Below are positions 23,449-34,746 of a stretch of DNA of 64,000 bases, one piece after another. The DNA is from Conchocele bisecta (taxonomy: Eukaryota; Mollusca; Bivalvia; Lucinida; Thyasiridae): positions 86,592,208 to 86,656,207 of the forward strand of contig CM055271.1 of NCBI GenBank assembly GCA_029237695.1, read 5' to 3'. A model generated the notes under the pieces. The model was given only the letters and a program-made list of their open reading frames with translations, made no database searches and was not told where the DNA came from. The first letter of the stretch is position 1. Every line of letters begins with the position of its first letter. A program made the translations under genes and the position numbers.

Positions 23449-23900
23449 ATGCCGCCGAAGCGGACTCAGGCGCCACCGCCCAAACGGAGGCGGATTGCGG
23501 CCAGTACGGCGCCAATTCCAGACACAGATCCGGCCGTGATCAATGATGTGGACGTTGTGCGGAGCAGTGAGCCTTCAGTGATAGCGGCTCAGTTTACAAA
23601 GATGCTACAGGCGGCTATGCCTGACATTTCCCGGTCGGTGGTAGGGACACTGATGCCATTGGGTCTGGTGGCCCCGTCGTCCGCCGCGCCCAGTCCATCG
23701 CCAGACGTTTCGTTGGACACAGCTGATGCTGCGTCCCTGTCGGCTATTCGGCCGCCTCAAGTTGTCACCACGCGGACGGATGGGACCACGATTAGTCCGC
23801 AGTTTCTTGCTGCCAGTGGGACGCTAGCAACGAGTACTACACCTTCTCCAGCTGACACAGATGCGTTTATCTTACAGCCCCGCATATCCATTGGGTTTGG
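23449..23900 (+). pseudogene. DIRS-like element: gag-like ORF, C-terminally lost
   Basis: Starts with ATG at 23449. The product is basic and proline-rich at the N-terminus (PPKRTQAPPPKRRRIAAS), then low-complexity Ala/Ser/Thr/Pro-rich, which fits the weakly conserved first ORF of DIRS-type elements. At about 23865-23880 the sequence runs straight into reverse-transcriptase coding text in another frame. The gag C-terminus and the start of RT are therefore missing, pointing to one internal deletion. The base composition is noticeably more GC-rich than the flanks. Confidence 0.65.
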
Positions 23901-25195
23901 TACCCAAGAAGTCACCCGATGATTTCCGAGTTATCCACCATTTATCCTACCCTGAAGGTGACTCGGTCAATGATGGTATTCCGTCGGAGCTGACGAGTGT
24001 ACAATATCAGAATTTAGATGCTGCTGTCCGACTGATTAAGCCGTCTGGGCCCGGGTCTTACATGGCAAAGACTGATATTGAGTCGGCATTTCGGCTGGTT
24101 CATGTACATCCCTCCAATTACGATTGGGGTTTTGTATTGAAGGACAATACTACCATGACAAGGTGTTGCCTACATTTATGGGGTGTGCAATATCGTGTAA
24201 GCTTTTTGAGGAAGTTAGCACGGCATTGCACTGGATCGCGGAACAGCGCCTGAAATGCTATGGGGTTGTACATATTTTGGATTGCTTTATGTTTATTTCT
24301 CCACCTCCAGCTACACGGTGTCGCCGAGACCTGCTTAGGTTTCTAGCCATGGCCGAGGACATTGGTATTCCCATTAAAAAGGAAAAAAACATTTTTTCCA
24401 GGGCAGGTTATGTCTTTTGTTGGCATAGAGTTGGATTATGTGGCTATGGAGGCACGTTTGCCTGCGGACAAGGTTGCGAAGGTTCGGCAACTGTTGCAGG
24501 AGGTTCAGCGTAGGGCAAAAATCACACTTAGGGAGCTACAATCTCTTATTGGGTTGCTTAACTTTGCCTGTGCTGTAGTGCCGGTGGGCAGACCCTTCTT
24601 GCGTCGTCTCATAGACTTGACATTGGGGTTGAAGAAGCCACATCATAAACGCAGGTTGAGTAAAGCTGCCAGGGCAGATCTGCGGGCTTGGTCGCTGTTT
24701 ATAGAACACTTTAACGGCAAGAGTAGGTTTCTGGATGATAAGTTTAGTACATCAGATCACCTACAGTTTTTCAGCGATGCCAGCAATCTCGGTTTCGGGT
24801 GCTACCTGGGGACTCAGTGGTTCTACGGAACATGGCCAAGTGGTTGGAAGATTTATCACATTACAGTGAAGGAGCTGTTTCCAATTGTCCTGGCTCTTGA
24901 GTTGTGGGGGTCTCGGTTGGCCAACAAATGCGTCATGTTTTTCTCAGACAACATGGCGGTAGTGCAGATCATTAATAAGCAGTCGTCTAAGGATGTTATG
25001 CTGATGAATTTGCTGCGGCGTCTGGTGGTTCAAGCGTTGAGGTATAATATCCTGTTCAAGGCGCGACATGTTCCAGGTCACTTGAACTGTTTGGCTGATC
25101 AACTTTCTCATTTGCAGGTGGCAGAGTTCAAGCGGGATGCTCCACAGATGGATGCGTATGCGACGCCTATCCCAGAACTAGCTGTCACAATCTGA
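23880..25195 (+). pseudogene. DIRS-like reverse transcriptase and RNase H, three frames
   Basis: The RT begins mid-domain (PLGLVPKKSPDDFRVIHHLS) and includes KTDIESAFRLV. Frameshifts lie near 24145 and in an A-rich run near 24385. The catalytic loop reads HILDCFMFI where DIRS-type enzymes have two adjacent Asp, so the second catalytic Asp is Cys and this copy would be inactive. The last frame (24362-25195) holds the RT end (SFVGIELD) and RNase H (FSDASNLGFGCYLG, HITVKELFPIVLALELWG, FFSDNMAVVQIINKQSS, RHVPGHLNCLADQLSH). The domain order RT, RNase H, tyrosine recombinase and the RNase H style are diagnostic of the DIRS order rather than LTR elements. Confidence 0.9.
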
Positions 25196-25212
25196 CGTGC
25201 ATTACTAGGCAC

Positions 25213-26103
25213 TTGTTGGATAATGCGTTAGCCAAGTCTACACTCACTACTTACCATCATGCCTGGGATGTGTACTCGGACTTTCATCGTAGTTATGTGG
25301 ATGGGGTGGTTTCGATACCTCTACAGGTGGATCATGTTCTCTTGTTCATTGCGCACTGTCGCAGCAAGGGGCTTGCTCCTACCACAGTCAGTACATACAT
25401 CTCGGCATTGGGGTATGTGCATAAGATCAGAGGTTGTTCCGATCCCACTCAATGTTTTGTTGTCAAAAAGATGTTGCAGGTATATATGAGGGATAACGGT
25501 TTACCTGACTGTCGCCTGCCCATCACACCAACTATTTTGAAAGGGTTAGTCGCTTCTTTGTCCCATGTTACGCAGTCTCGTTATTGTACGACTCTGCTCA
25601 AGGCGATGTATCTACTGGCATTTCATGCCTTTTTAAGGGTTAGGGAAATTACTGCCACTCCCCAAAATCATTCGATTCCCTTTGAATGTGTTGCATTGCA
25701 TCATTCTATTACGGGAGCCGATAAATTAGTCATTTCTATGCGATCTTTTAAGTCGAATTATGGCAAACGAGTATTTAATTTGGAAGTGTCTCAGAATTCT
25801 GATCCCAATTTGTGTCCGGTGAAGGCCGTATCAGACTTTATGGGCCTTCGTGGGACTAGTAGTGGACCCCTGTTTTCCTTTCCAGGGGGTTTGCCAGTTA
25901 GTCGCCAGTTTTTCGCAGACCATTTAAACCTGTCTATTAAATGGGCGGGCTATAGTCCAGAGTCATACAAGGGGCATAGCTTTCGTATAGGCGCGGCTAG
26001 TACTGCTGCGGCCATGGGGGTGTCCGATGAACAAATCCAGTTGGGCAGGTGGCGGTCTTCTGCATTCAAAAAGTATATACGGATACCCTTGTTGCGACTA
26101 TAG
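25213..26103 (+). CDS. DIRS-like tyrosine recombinase (integrase), intact ORF
   Basis: A 296-residue open frame directly after the RNase H piece. It encodes a phage-integrase-type tyrosine recombinase, the enzyme DIRS elements use to integrate a circular DNA copy without target duplication. The N-terminal SAM-like domain (KSTLTTYHHAWDVYSDF, TTVSTYISALGYVHKI) is followed by the catalytic domain: first Arg in FLRVREI, then HSFRIGA (His-x-x-Arg), GRWRS and the Tyr nucleophile in KKYIR. All of the expected catalytic residues seem present. It is the only element ORF in this region without a visible lesion. No ATG is required if it was translated as part of a larger product; the open frame begins with TTG at 25213, so the true start is unclear. 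Confidence 0.9.
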   Translation: MLDNALAKSTLTTYHHAWDVYSDFHRSYVDGVVSIPLQVDHVLLFIAHCRSKGLAPTTVSTYISALGYVHKIRGCSDPTQCFVVKKMLQVYMRDNGLPDCRLPITPTILKGLVASLSHVTQSRYCTTLLKAMYLLAFHAFLRVREITATPQNHSIPFECVALHHSITGADKLVISMRSFKSNYGKRVFNLEVSQNSDPNLCPVKAVSDFMGLRGTSSGPLFSFPGGLPVSRQFFADHLNLSIKWAGYSPESYKGHSFRIGAASTAAAMGVSDEQIQLGRWRSSAFKKYIRIPLLRL

Positions 26104-26560
26104 ACAGAAGTCGCGGCATAATGTGGTGCGGGTCCCATAGTTGCTCTGGGATCAATTTTGTCATGTTTTGAATTAACTGCGCAAGCATGAGGTCAGGGCC
26201 CTCGTTTGCTGCATTTCACTTTGTTGTGGTACATATAAAGTCAGGGACTTTGTGTGGCTGTTTAATTGTGTACATGGTTTATAACATGATACATTTTACA
26301 ACAGGTACTTGCTAACGAGATAATGCAAACATGGAGTCAGGGACTCCGTTTGGTTTAACTTGTTGGCAGGTACTATTAATATTGGGTTGCTCGACTAATT
26401 GTTCCGTCAACCCCCTTTTTCATATTAGTACCCTTTGCACTATTAAGCATTCTTCGCGCGTTTGTTTATACAAAGATAAATATTAAATTGCAGTTACTTT
26501 ATGGCGGTAAATGTGTCACACCCCACCTTTGCTTGTCAGTTTATGATTTTTCATAACTTG
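26104..26560 (+). other. 3' region of the DIRS-like element
   Basis: Non-coding. GTCAGGGACTTTG and GTCAGGGACTCCG (near 26242 and 26336) recur along with AGGTCAGGGCCC. The inverted or split-direct terminal repeats expected of DIRS or Ngaro elements were not identified by eye. Confidence 0.4.
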
Positions 26561-26562
26561 CT

Positions 26563-26601
26563 GCCGGGCAGTTATGCCCGGCGCCGGGCAGTTATGCCCG
26601 G
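26563..26601. repeat. two tandem perfect hairpins
   Basis: GCCGGGCAGTTATGCCCGG (19 nt, seven-base arms) occurs at 26563-26581 and again at 26583-26601, one base apart, 460 bp after the recombinase stop. Confidence 0.9.
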
Positions 26602-26822
26602 AGTCATTTAAGTTATTAAATGGCCTGTTCAATCAATACTCGACTTGTGTTCATACTGCTATATCCACATTACCGGTCTATTCCCTTCAAGCAAACTGAG
26701 CAATACATTTCCCTAGGGCAAGGTCCCCACAAAAGCTATTGTAAGATGTTGTACATGCAAAGTGTTTTATACAAATTCACATACGCATTGTTTCTTGCAG
26801 CTATAGCATACATTGTGTTTTT

Positions 26823-27072
26823 TTATCAACACAGTGCGTATGTGCCGTAAAACACGGTGTCGTGAAACATTTTTGATATCCTGTCAATACGACCTAATCA
26901 CTAATCACTGCGTATGAATATGTGCTGTGACTGGGGTTATTTGTTTTGCATTTAAACGCCATTTGTAGGTGTTGACGGGATAAATAGAATAGTAGGAGAG
27001 CCTCGCCCATCCCGTTTCCTAAGCCTTGCCAGATATTTTTCCCATTCACGGCACTAACCTACTATTCTCTAT
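26823..27072. mobile_element. module-plus-hairpin element, family F/E, copy 1 (hairpin half lost)
   Basis: The module (26823-26984) runs from TTTATCAACACAG to GGTGTTGACGGGATAAA. It is followed directly by the right arm of the family hairpin (GAATAGTAGGAGAG to CCTACTATTCTCT); most of the left arm is deleted. Confidence 0.75.
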
Positions 27073-27380
27073 TTATATCACAAAGACATTTACCCTTGGA
27101 CCATGTCACCAGTGACAATCAATCATGCGATGTGCCAGTACACCGCTCCGCATATGTTACCATATTACGCCAACAGACACTGAGATATTTCACGACACAT
27201 TTGGACAGGTGTAATGTCCCAAAGAGTTAGTGGTGTACAAGCAATACAAGGTCTTACTAACATAGAACTGCAGCTAACATATACATGTGTTCATTTATGA
27301 AATAGTGATTGAGAGAGATTTAACGCTTGTTATAGAAACATATGGATAAGCTTTGACTATTTATTTTGTTTTCAACACGA

Positions 27381-27728
27381 TATAATTCCAGCACAAAAAT
27401 ATTTACGCAATGTCCTAACATTTGATTGGCCCGTAGCAAGTCTCTGTCCAAAATTTATATCCCAGTAAACTCCCACGCCGAACTACTTTCCGTAACCGTG
27501 AGGCGAAGTTAAAATAATTCTTAAGAAAACGGAAAATAAACACATTTTCTTGATGAATTTATTTCATATGCTGGAATTATAAGGAATGAATGGCATTTTT
27601 GTTGAATTTATCGGGCTTGGAAAAGTCGCGGGAATACTGGACGAGGCCTTCCGGCTTTCGTCCAGTATTCCCGCGACTTTTCCAAGTTTATATCCCGATA
27701 AATTCCACAAAAAGGCCATTCATTCCTG
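27381..27728. mobile_element. module-plus-hairpin element, family H/P, copy 1
   Basis: The module 27381-27581 is bounded by TATAATTCCAGCA and its inverse TGCTGGAATTATA. The adjoining hairpin 27582-27728 has arms of about 70 bp (AGGAATGAATGGCATTTTT and CGCGGGAATACTGGACGA, with their mirrors) meeting near 27655. The same pair occurs, inverted, at 42090-42444. Confidence 0.85.
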
Positions 27729-27734
27729 TAATGA

Positions 27735-28926
27735 ATATTATGGAAGCGTCCTGCAGGCATGGGAAATTTCCGGATTAATCCGGAAATCCGGATTTGAGGT
27801 CCCAGGGACCACTTTTGTGAATCTTGTAAATCCGTTGAGAATGGCGATAAAAAATTACAAATTTCGATTTTTTTTTTTTTTTCGACAATTGTAATTTTTT
27901 ATCGCCATTCTCAACGGATTTACAAGATTCTTTTTTTAATTGGCGATTATTTTATTTTCCCCAGCGGAATCCCTGATATACAGGTACTGACTTCTTGTTG
28001 CAAGTATTATTTTCAATTGAAATGGATTATGTTGCCAATTTTTCCTAATTATAGCATATTTTTCAAGGGAAAATGTGATCTATTTAATGCTAAATATACC
28101 TAAGAATGAAGCACAGAGCATCTAGAATTGAAAACAAATTATGGGGGGAGGGGGGTGGGGGGGGGCATACCCCCAGACCCCCCTAGCAAATCGCAGCGCA
28201 ATCCGCTGCTCAAATAAATTTTCAGGATTGGGGATAGTGTTCCACTCCCATGCCTGGTCCTGGCGCCAATGGTAAATTATTTTTATCTCCTCCTAATTAT
28301 GAGTTAGTATATCATAAGTAGGATTTCTTATTACATAATTAGGAAATAATATATCTTAATAAGGATTTAGTATCTCCTAATTAGGAGTTAATATCTGCTA
28401 CGTCAGACTTACTATATTCTACTTATGACTTCCTAGCTGTGCCAATGCTAAACAATAGTATCTCCTAATTAGGAGATACTAATTCCTAATCAGGAGATAG
28501 TAACTCCTCATTAGTAGATAAAAAAACCTAATTAGGAGACAGTAACTCATAATTAGTATCTCCTAATTCGGAGTAAGTATCTCCTAATTATGACTTCCTA
28601 TCCCCTAATTATGACATATTATCTCCTAATTAGGACTTACTATATTCTAATTAGGACTGACTATCTGTGCCAATGCTAAAAAATAGTATCTCCTAGGAGT
28701 TAGTAACTCCTAATTAGTAGATACTACGCCCTAATTAGGACTTAATATATCCTAATGATGAGTTAGTATCTCATAATTAGGGCTTACTATATTATTAGAT
28801 ACTAACTCCTAATTAGGAGTTTATATGTTTAAATTAGGAGATAGTAAGTCCTAATTAGGAGTTAGTATCTCCTAATTATGAGATACATGTATTTTAGCAT
28901 TGTCATTAGGACGCTTCCATAGAATA
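27735..28926. mobile_element. 1.19 kb element with TIRs and a TAATTA palindrome array
   Basis: The ends are inverted (TATGGAAGCGTCCT at 27739-27752 and AGGACGCTTCCATA at 28908-28921). Contents in order: a perfect 40-bp-arm hairpin (27819-27858 with 27891-27930), a partial copy of the element seen whole at 59736-59855 (about 27931-27978), a G-rich patch near 28143, and a 600-bp array of CCTAATTAGG-like palindromes. It may be a nest of several elements. Confidence 0.6.
28288..28887. repeat. array of CCTAATTAGG palindromes
   Basis: Units of about 15-20 bp alternate CTCCTAATTAGGAGTTAGTA and its variants (ATTATGA, TTAATAT, TTACTAT) across 600 bp, roughly thirty in all, in both orientations. Each perfect unit is itself a palindrome around TAATTA. 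Confidence 0.9.
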
Positions 28927-29553
28927 TAGGTCACTTGCATTGAGTAGTTGTAAATGCTCAGCAACTAAACTAAAAAGCAGCACGGTTTATTTTGAAGCAA
29001 AAATAGTATTCAAATGTCAAAGGGCAAAAGAACAATAAATAAAATTCATCTTCCAATATATTACAGATTTTACATTTTCATCAAATGGCGTACTGGCTTG
29101 TGCTAATGGCCAGCTTCTACTTCAGCTCGGTGTGAAATATCACCGCCGATAAGCTGAGTAGGACAGTTACTGTTCAAATGGTGAATAATGTAGAGGTGAA
29201 AGGACATACGTGATAAAATGACTCCCGCTGCACCAAACATAAATATTCAAATACATCCAGGTATTTCCAGCGATGGATTGTGTGATGACAAATGTGTGAA
29301 CAATATATTTTATTATTATTACTGTGCTAAAACATATTTCAGACCATTACAATCATCTAAAAAAAACTTAAAAACACAGAGCTCCAGATAAGCTGCGTAT
29401 TTGCGTAAATACCCAATTAAAATTACCGAAAAACCCAATTGAAATCCGAAGTAGCGAGTATCAAAAAGCAATAACAATTTTGTGGTACCTGTATCATGCT
29501 GCAGAAAAATATAAACTATATAGCATAAATATAGCATATTTTTCTTATTTTCC

Positions 29554-29632
29554 ATGAAAACACATCTTGGTATTTCATTAGAATTGTCTCCAAGGAGACA
29601 ATTCTAATGAAATGCCAAGATATGTTTTCATT
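29554..29632. repeat. near-perfect hairpin related to MITE family C core
   Basis: The left arm CTTGGTATTTCATTAGAATT and right arm AATTCTAATGAAATGCCAAG meet at CTCCAAGGAG. The same ATTTCATTAGAATT arm occurs in family C. A copy lies in segment B (58364-58441), and a single arm at 38250-38281. Confidence 0.88.
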
Positions 29633-29905
29633 TCAAAGCAAGCTAATTCAATAATTGATGTCTGTTGATGTGTAATCAGTAGTGTGATTATATTTTACCC
29701 AATTACAATTTTGAAATACCCAATTGCTTCAGAAATGATGGAGTGAAAGTACTCAATTACTAATTCCTTATCTGGAGATTCCCGTTGGTGAAAAACATCC
29801 TTGAAAACATTTAAATTCATCAAACAAATAACATAACCATCAAATGGTACACTTTTATCTTTGTAAAGCGTGTGTAGTGAATGTTTTTACAGCATCAATG
29901 GTAAA

Positions 29906-30151
29906 TAACTCTTTGCATGCTGGGAAACTTGTGGGCTATAAATAGTTCAAAACTAGCGGACAAGAATTCATCATATTTTGTATTTCTCCCCGTAAATATC
30001 ATGAATATGTTTTGGAATTTCATTAGAATTGAGTCCTGAGGACTCAATTCTAATGAAATTTCAAGACATATTTACAGAGAGAAATAAAACATATACATGT
30101 ACTCCTAATTCGTTTGGCAGATATTTTCGCCGCTAGCATGCAAAGAGTTAA
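29906..30151. mobile_element. palindromic TTAA MITE, family C, copy 2 (filled site)
   Basis: Runs from TAACTCTTTGCATGCTGGG to TAGCATGCAAAGAGTTAA. The core arms TTTCATTAGAATTGAGTCC and GGACTCAATTCTAATGAAA are perfect inverses. Segment B lacks it and has a plain GGTTAAATAATAACC at 58689-58703, i.e. an empty TTAA site. Confidence 0.92.
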
Positions 30152-30872
30152 ATAATAACCGATGCCTGGTAGATTGCTACCTTTGAAATCGCGTATTCCA
30201 TTAATCCATTATACACAAGCTGCTGACCAAGACGCTAAATTGGACATGCAAATCAAGAATCAAATGTTTAGTTTCTGCCATTAGAACTATTGGTTCCAAA
30301 TACAATTAATATCATATATATAGAAAATGTAATATTAGTATTTTTCTTATATTTGACAGCCATATTTGATGTTTAAAAGGTAAAAGGTTCACACTATATT
30401 TGAAAAGCGTTTGGCTATCCATGTCTGTAAGCTGTTTAGTTAATATAGCAAATTTGATATAACTTTGTGTTTCGGCGGCCATTTTGAAAATATTCAAATT
30501 AAGAAACTTTAGAATGGCTAGATGTTTTAGACTTTTGATATGTTTATCTAGGGACATTTATTTAATTAATGCATAGTGAAGTAAAACAAACTGTTGTAAT
30601 TAGTGGTGGGTATATATGTATACTCCTGTCAAATAAATCGATAGCTGCCATTGTAACGAGGCACTGACGCCATCCAACTATCCAATAAGGTCACGGGGTT
30701 GCCCGAGATGCATGAAGTAGGTTCATGAACATTCTATTCATTACTGAAACTCGTTTGGTTATTCGAATATTTTAATTTCTAAATCACAGAAAATGTTTAT
30801 TATATGGAAACATCACGCATAATTTGATCATCCTTCGCTGTTCATTGATTCACAGTTTATTTGTAGTATAAG

Positions 30873-31305
30873 CAAGGTGCATGCTCACGTGGTTACAACA
30901 ACGACAACAACAATGGCTGAACGTGTTGAAAGCGCGCCCACTCCAAAATAAGTACTATTTGATATTTTCATTAATAGGCAACATATTTTGATGAAATAAT
31001 GCGCAGCAAACGAGCTGAATATGGTGGTCCCGGGAGTTTGGCACATACTTATGTCGTTTTTGCGAAGAATCGATTTCCGTGTCCGTTGACACGGAAATCG
31101 ATTCTTCGTTAAAACGACAAATGTTTGGACCAACGTACCGGGACCACCAAATGCAGCTTAACAAGACGCATTCGATGCGCCATATTTCATCAAAATCCGT
31201 TTCATGATAAGGTCAAAATGAAAGAATACGTACGTTAATCGGAAGGCTTATGCAGTTTCAGTACTTATTGTTGTTGTTGTTGTAACCTCGTGATCATACA
31301 CCTTG
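30873..31305. mobile_element. MITE with CAAC-rich TIRs and a central hairpin, segment A
   Basis: The ends are inverted (CAAGGTGCATGCTCACGTGG then (CAA)n; mirrored (GTT)n then CGTGATCATACACCTTG). The core 31020-31146 is a hairpin with GAAGAATCGATTTCCGTGTC arms flanked by ATGGTGGTCCCGG and CCGGGACCACC. The segment B copy is at 59136-59552. Confidence 0.82.
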
Positions 31306-32037
31306 ATAAGCAGACAAGGTATCACAATCTTCACTATATACATTTTTCATAATTCTTCAGTTTTGGCTGTGAGTGGAGAACTGGGGCTTATCGGATTTGT
31401 AACCAGTTTGGTTCAAGACCAGCATGTGCAGTCAGCATCTGCACTGTTCGCCATTCCGCCAATCAAACACCCGTCAAGCAATATAGAGCCTTATAAGGCT
31501 ACATGGGTGTGGTATTTGATCAGGAGCTACACAAATCCCATAATCGCAAGTTCTCCAGCCACAGCCACATGATACGCAGAACTCCAGATATGTGTTTACA
31601 TGTATCTAACGAGTATTATGCCCCTATATTTCAAATGCAATGCGTATTTTACTTCTACCAATGTGTTATTGATTTTCTTCCTTATTAAATAGGGAACAGG
31701 TGATAAAAAAAAAATTTTGTTGCAGCTCAATTAAGTACATTTTAACTTTATGGCATTGTTTATTGCACATTGCTGTGATTATTCTGTACTCCCACTTTTG
31801 ATAATCAATGCATATTCTACTAATATAAGTGCGTACAATAACACCGATACGCACATTATCTGGAGCTCTGGATACATAACAACCGCAACACAATTGCATG
31901 TACCACCAGTGATGCTGCACTCCGCACGGGTATGACATGCTTCACGTCGAAAAATGCACTGATTTCCTGACGAGATACATTTTGTCATGTGACGTATATA
32001 GTTTCTATTCCAGCCGCTGACATATTGGGCCACATCA

Positions 32038-32345
32038 GTAGCCTATTTCACCAACATTGCAAAGTATACTTATCTAGCAAAGTATACTTTGAGGGAGAAA
32101 TTTTCAATTTAAGGATATATTTATTAATTTTTATTATACTGAATTTATTACATTATCACATCCATTTTGGCTGTGATAATGTAATAAATTCAGTATAATA
32201 ATTCTGCATACTTGTAATCATCAAATACATGTATATTCAGTCGCTAGTTCTATATTACATAATGCATTTCTGGAAAAATAAATGATTACTCCCTCCAAGT
32301 ATACTTTTCTAGCTAAGTATACTTCGCAATTTTGATGAAATCGAC
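32038..32345. mobile_element. MITE family D (GTAGCCTATTTCA TIR), segment A copy
   Basis: TIR GTAGCCTATTTCACCAA, with AAGTATACTT motifs inside both ends. The core hairpin has 32-bp arms (ATTATACTGAATTTATTACA and its inverse) around CCATTTTGG. The right TIR is damaged. Other copies are at 38935-39211 and 60428-60706. Confidence 0.88.
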
Positions 32346-32515
32346 CAAGACATACATACTGATTATGTAAGTAGCAGAGAATACACAAATACGTGATGAA
32401 TTGTTGGTTTATATAGGTAATATAGGAAACATCAATGGTGGTGGCACGTAAACGCATGTGTCGTCTAGACACCGGCGCAAATTTCTTGCCGGTTAGTAGA
32501 TGAACATGTGTTTAT

Positions 32516-32881
32516 GCAGTTATATTTACACTGTCCTTGAATTCACAGTGGAAACGCCCATTACAACGTATTTCGTTTATATCCCAGTACATTATATTAG
32601 CCCCACGTGACGTTGATTCGTCAAAGTCCGGCAACGTCGCTGTTCTATGAAGTGCGACAAAATGACGTAAAGCAAGAGTATTCTTAATTTTAAGGCCATA
32701 TTTGCTTATTTACATTTCTGAATCAGTATAAATATAATTAATAAAACCATGGGCTATTGCGTTTACTGGGGTTACACACATTTGGTCTGTTTAAAGTTAG
32801 CGAGGAGTCCATCGGACTCCACGCACTTTAAACAGACCAAATGTATTGTAACCCCAGTAAACACAACAACCCAATGGCTTT
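32516..32881. mobile_element. module-plus-hairpin element, family K, segment A copy
   Basis: The module 32516-32740 is bounded by TTATATTTACACTG and inverted CAGTATAAATATAA. The hairpin 32744-32881 has arms GCGTTTACTGGGGTTAC and CATTTGGTCTGTTTAAAGT with mirrored partners, and a loop near GTCCATCGGAC. The segment B copy is at 60986-61350, where the module IR is perfect. Confidence 0.78.
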
Positions 32882-33064
32882 ATTCCTTAAATATATCTTA
32901 TGCATGAGCTGAATGTTATTTGTCAGGCATCTGGCGCTTGTTTCGACATGACACATGTTTGGCTGGCGCAGTGTCCAGCACCAATCACTACGTCCTGTCT
33001 GTTTTACGAAACCAGCACATATAGTAATAAACAATTATTTCAGGAAGATTGGTATAATATAAGG

Positions 33065-33182
33065 TTCGACAATGTCCAACCGTGGCACGAGGGAACTGTT
33101 TGAATCCCAAGGCCGTAGGCCGCGGGTTCAAACCGTTCCCGAGTGTCACGGCAAACGTTTACCGCGGATGGACATTGTCGAA
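33065..33182. repeat. long imperfect hairpin, segment A copy
   Basis: TTCGACAATGTCCAACCG and CGGATGGACATTGTCGAA are the arms; a nested inner hairpin (GGCCGTAGGCC) lies in the loop. Copy at 61848-61965 in segment B. Confidence 0.85.
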
Positions 33183-34507
33183 TGTTATTGTTACATTTCC
33201 GTCTGACATACCATGCAATTTGAGCATATATGCAGTACTTTTGGTGCTTTGATAACCCGTTACATTCAAACAGTTGATGTACACATACATGTTCCGGGGT
33301 CGCAGTACACGTTGTCTGATTCAGCCGCATCAATTTCAAAGTTCAGTGCGACCGTTGTGAACTGGTCTGGTGACGTAATTGCGCGTTCTATTAATGTCAT
33401 GAGACACATGCATTGCGTAGGTGTTGGCTTGGCACCGGAATGAGCATTGTCTACAGCCATGGTCAAACAGCACGCGTTGTACGTTTGAACACGGCTTTGA
33501 GCGGTGTCGAACAACGGCAGTCATGTAACAATATTCATTTTATTACGAAAGTTGCAGGAATTGGAAGTGGAGTTAATTGAAAGGCAAAATCTACTCAGAC
33601 AACTGACTCGAAATCATGATTAAATAAGCAGCATACATGCAGCTTGGACATGATCTAACGAAGAAAACAACAGTCAATAAAGGTACATGCCCACTCTGTA
33701 GGCACGACATGTTCTTTATAGGACTTAAATGAGTGTATAATTGTGTCACTATTCCACCAGTTCTAAAAATTACGAGTACCCGCTATACAGATATAATCAT
33801 TTAGTAATGGTTTTTTTACCGATAGTGACGCGCGGTGGTATCAGACTAATTTCATATGCAAATGAGGTATGTGTTTTTTTAAATTATTTATATTAATTAA
33901 ATGCGTCACCTGAAAAAATAATATTTTCGACAGATTATAAAATATGATCATTGCACATCCAAAAATAAATACAGAGAATAAATAGACCGTTAACATTTAA
34001 GGAAACGCGGTTATCGCCCCTAATATATGTGTGGAAATTTAAATCTGATATAAAATATAGAATAATGCCAATCAATACGTGGGGTAATGGTGAATTAATG
34101 TTTATTTTGCCAGAAAATGTCTCAGATGATGTTTCTGATATAAAGAACATTGTGTGTCTACTGAGTGGGCATGTACCTTAAATTCTGAAAATCAGTCCAC
34201 CATTCCCGAAATTTGAATAAAAATATGTTTTAACAGTTTTCCCATGATAAATGTTCATCCATATTAATTTTCCATTGTAACTTGTTTCATTTATAATAAT
34301 TCAGCATTGGATAAAAGTATTCTTAAATAACGTAATACATGCAGTGCATATTCAAATATTGTGTTTGAAATGTTTATAACCGTATAAAGTGGGTGGGTAA
34401 GGTTACGTGAAACAGACACTAACTAGTGTGACTGTCATGGCTACGTACACGTCTCTATATCACATATTATACAGTAAAAGTAGTATAACTATATCTTCTG
34501 TACCATA

Positions 34508-34693
34508 CTATAGTCTCTTTCACGAAAGCTGCCCAAATTTTACAAATTTGATTGATTTAAATCCACATAGACATCTTCACTCTGTGAAGATCTATAGGGA
34601 TTTAACATGGGGAAATTGTTTTTTCGCAAGAAAATCAATATTTGACCAAATTTCACGAAATAAAATTTGGGCAGCTTTCGTGAAACAGACTAT
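34508..34693. mobile_element. MITE with CTATAGTCTGTTTCACGAAA TIR, short form
   Basis: The ends CTATAGTCTCTTTCACGAAA and TTTCGTGAAACAGACTATAG are inverted, and the subterminal GCTGCCCAAATTTTA is mirrored at the other end. Segment B carries a longer form (63282-63810) at the equivalent place. Confidence 0.85.
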
Positions 34694-34746
34694 AGTGTAT
34701 CTACCATCACATCACACACAAATTACACATCGATTTGTATTAACGC

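Noticed and set aside
31303..33524. Numerous 60-100 codon frames in segments A and B
   Set aside because: They fall across MITE hairpins, differ between the two copies and show no protein motif.
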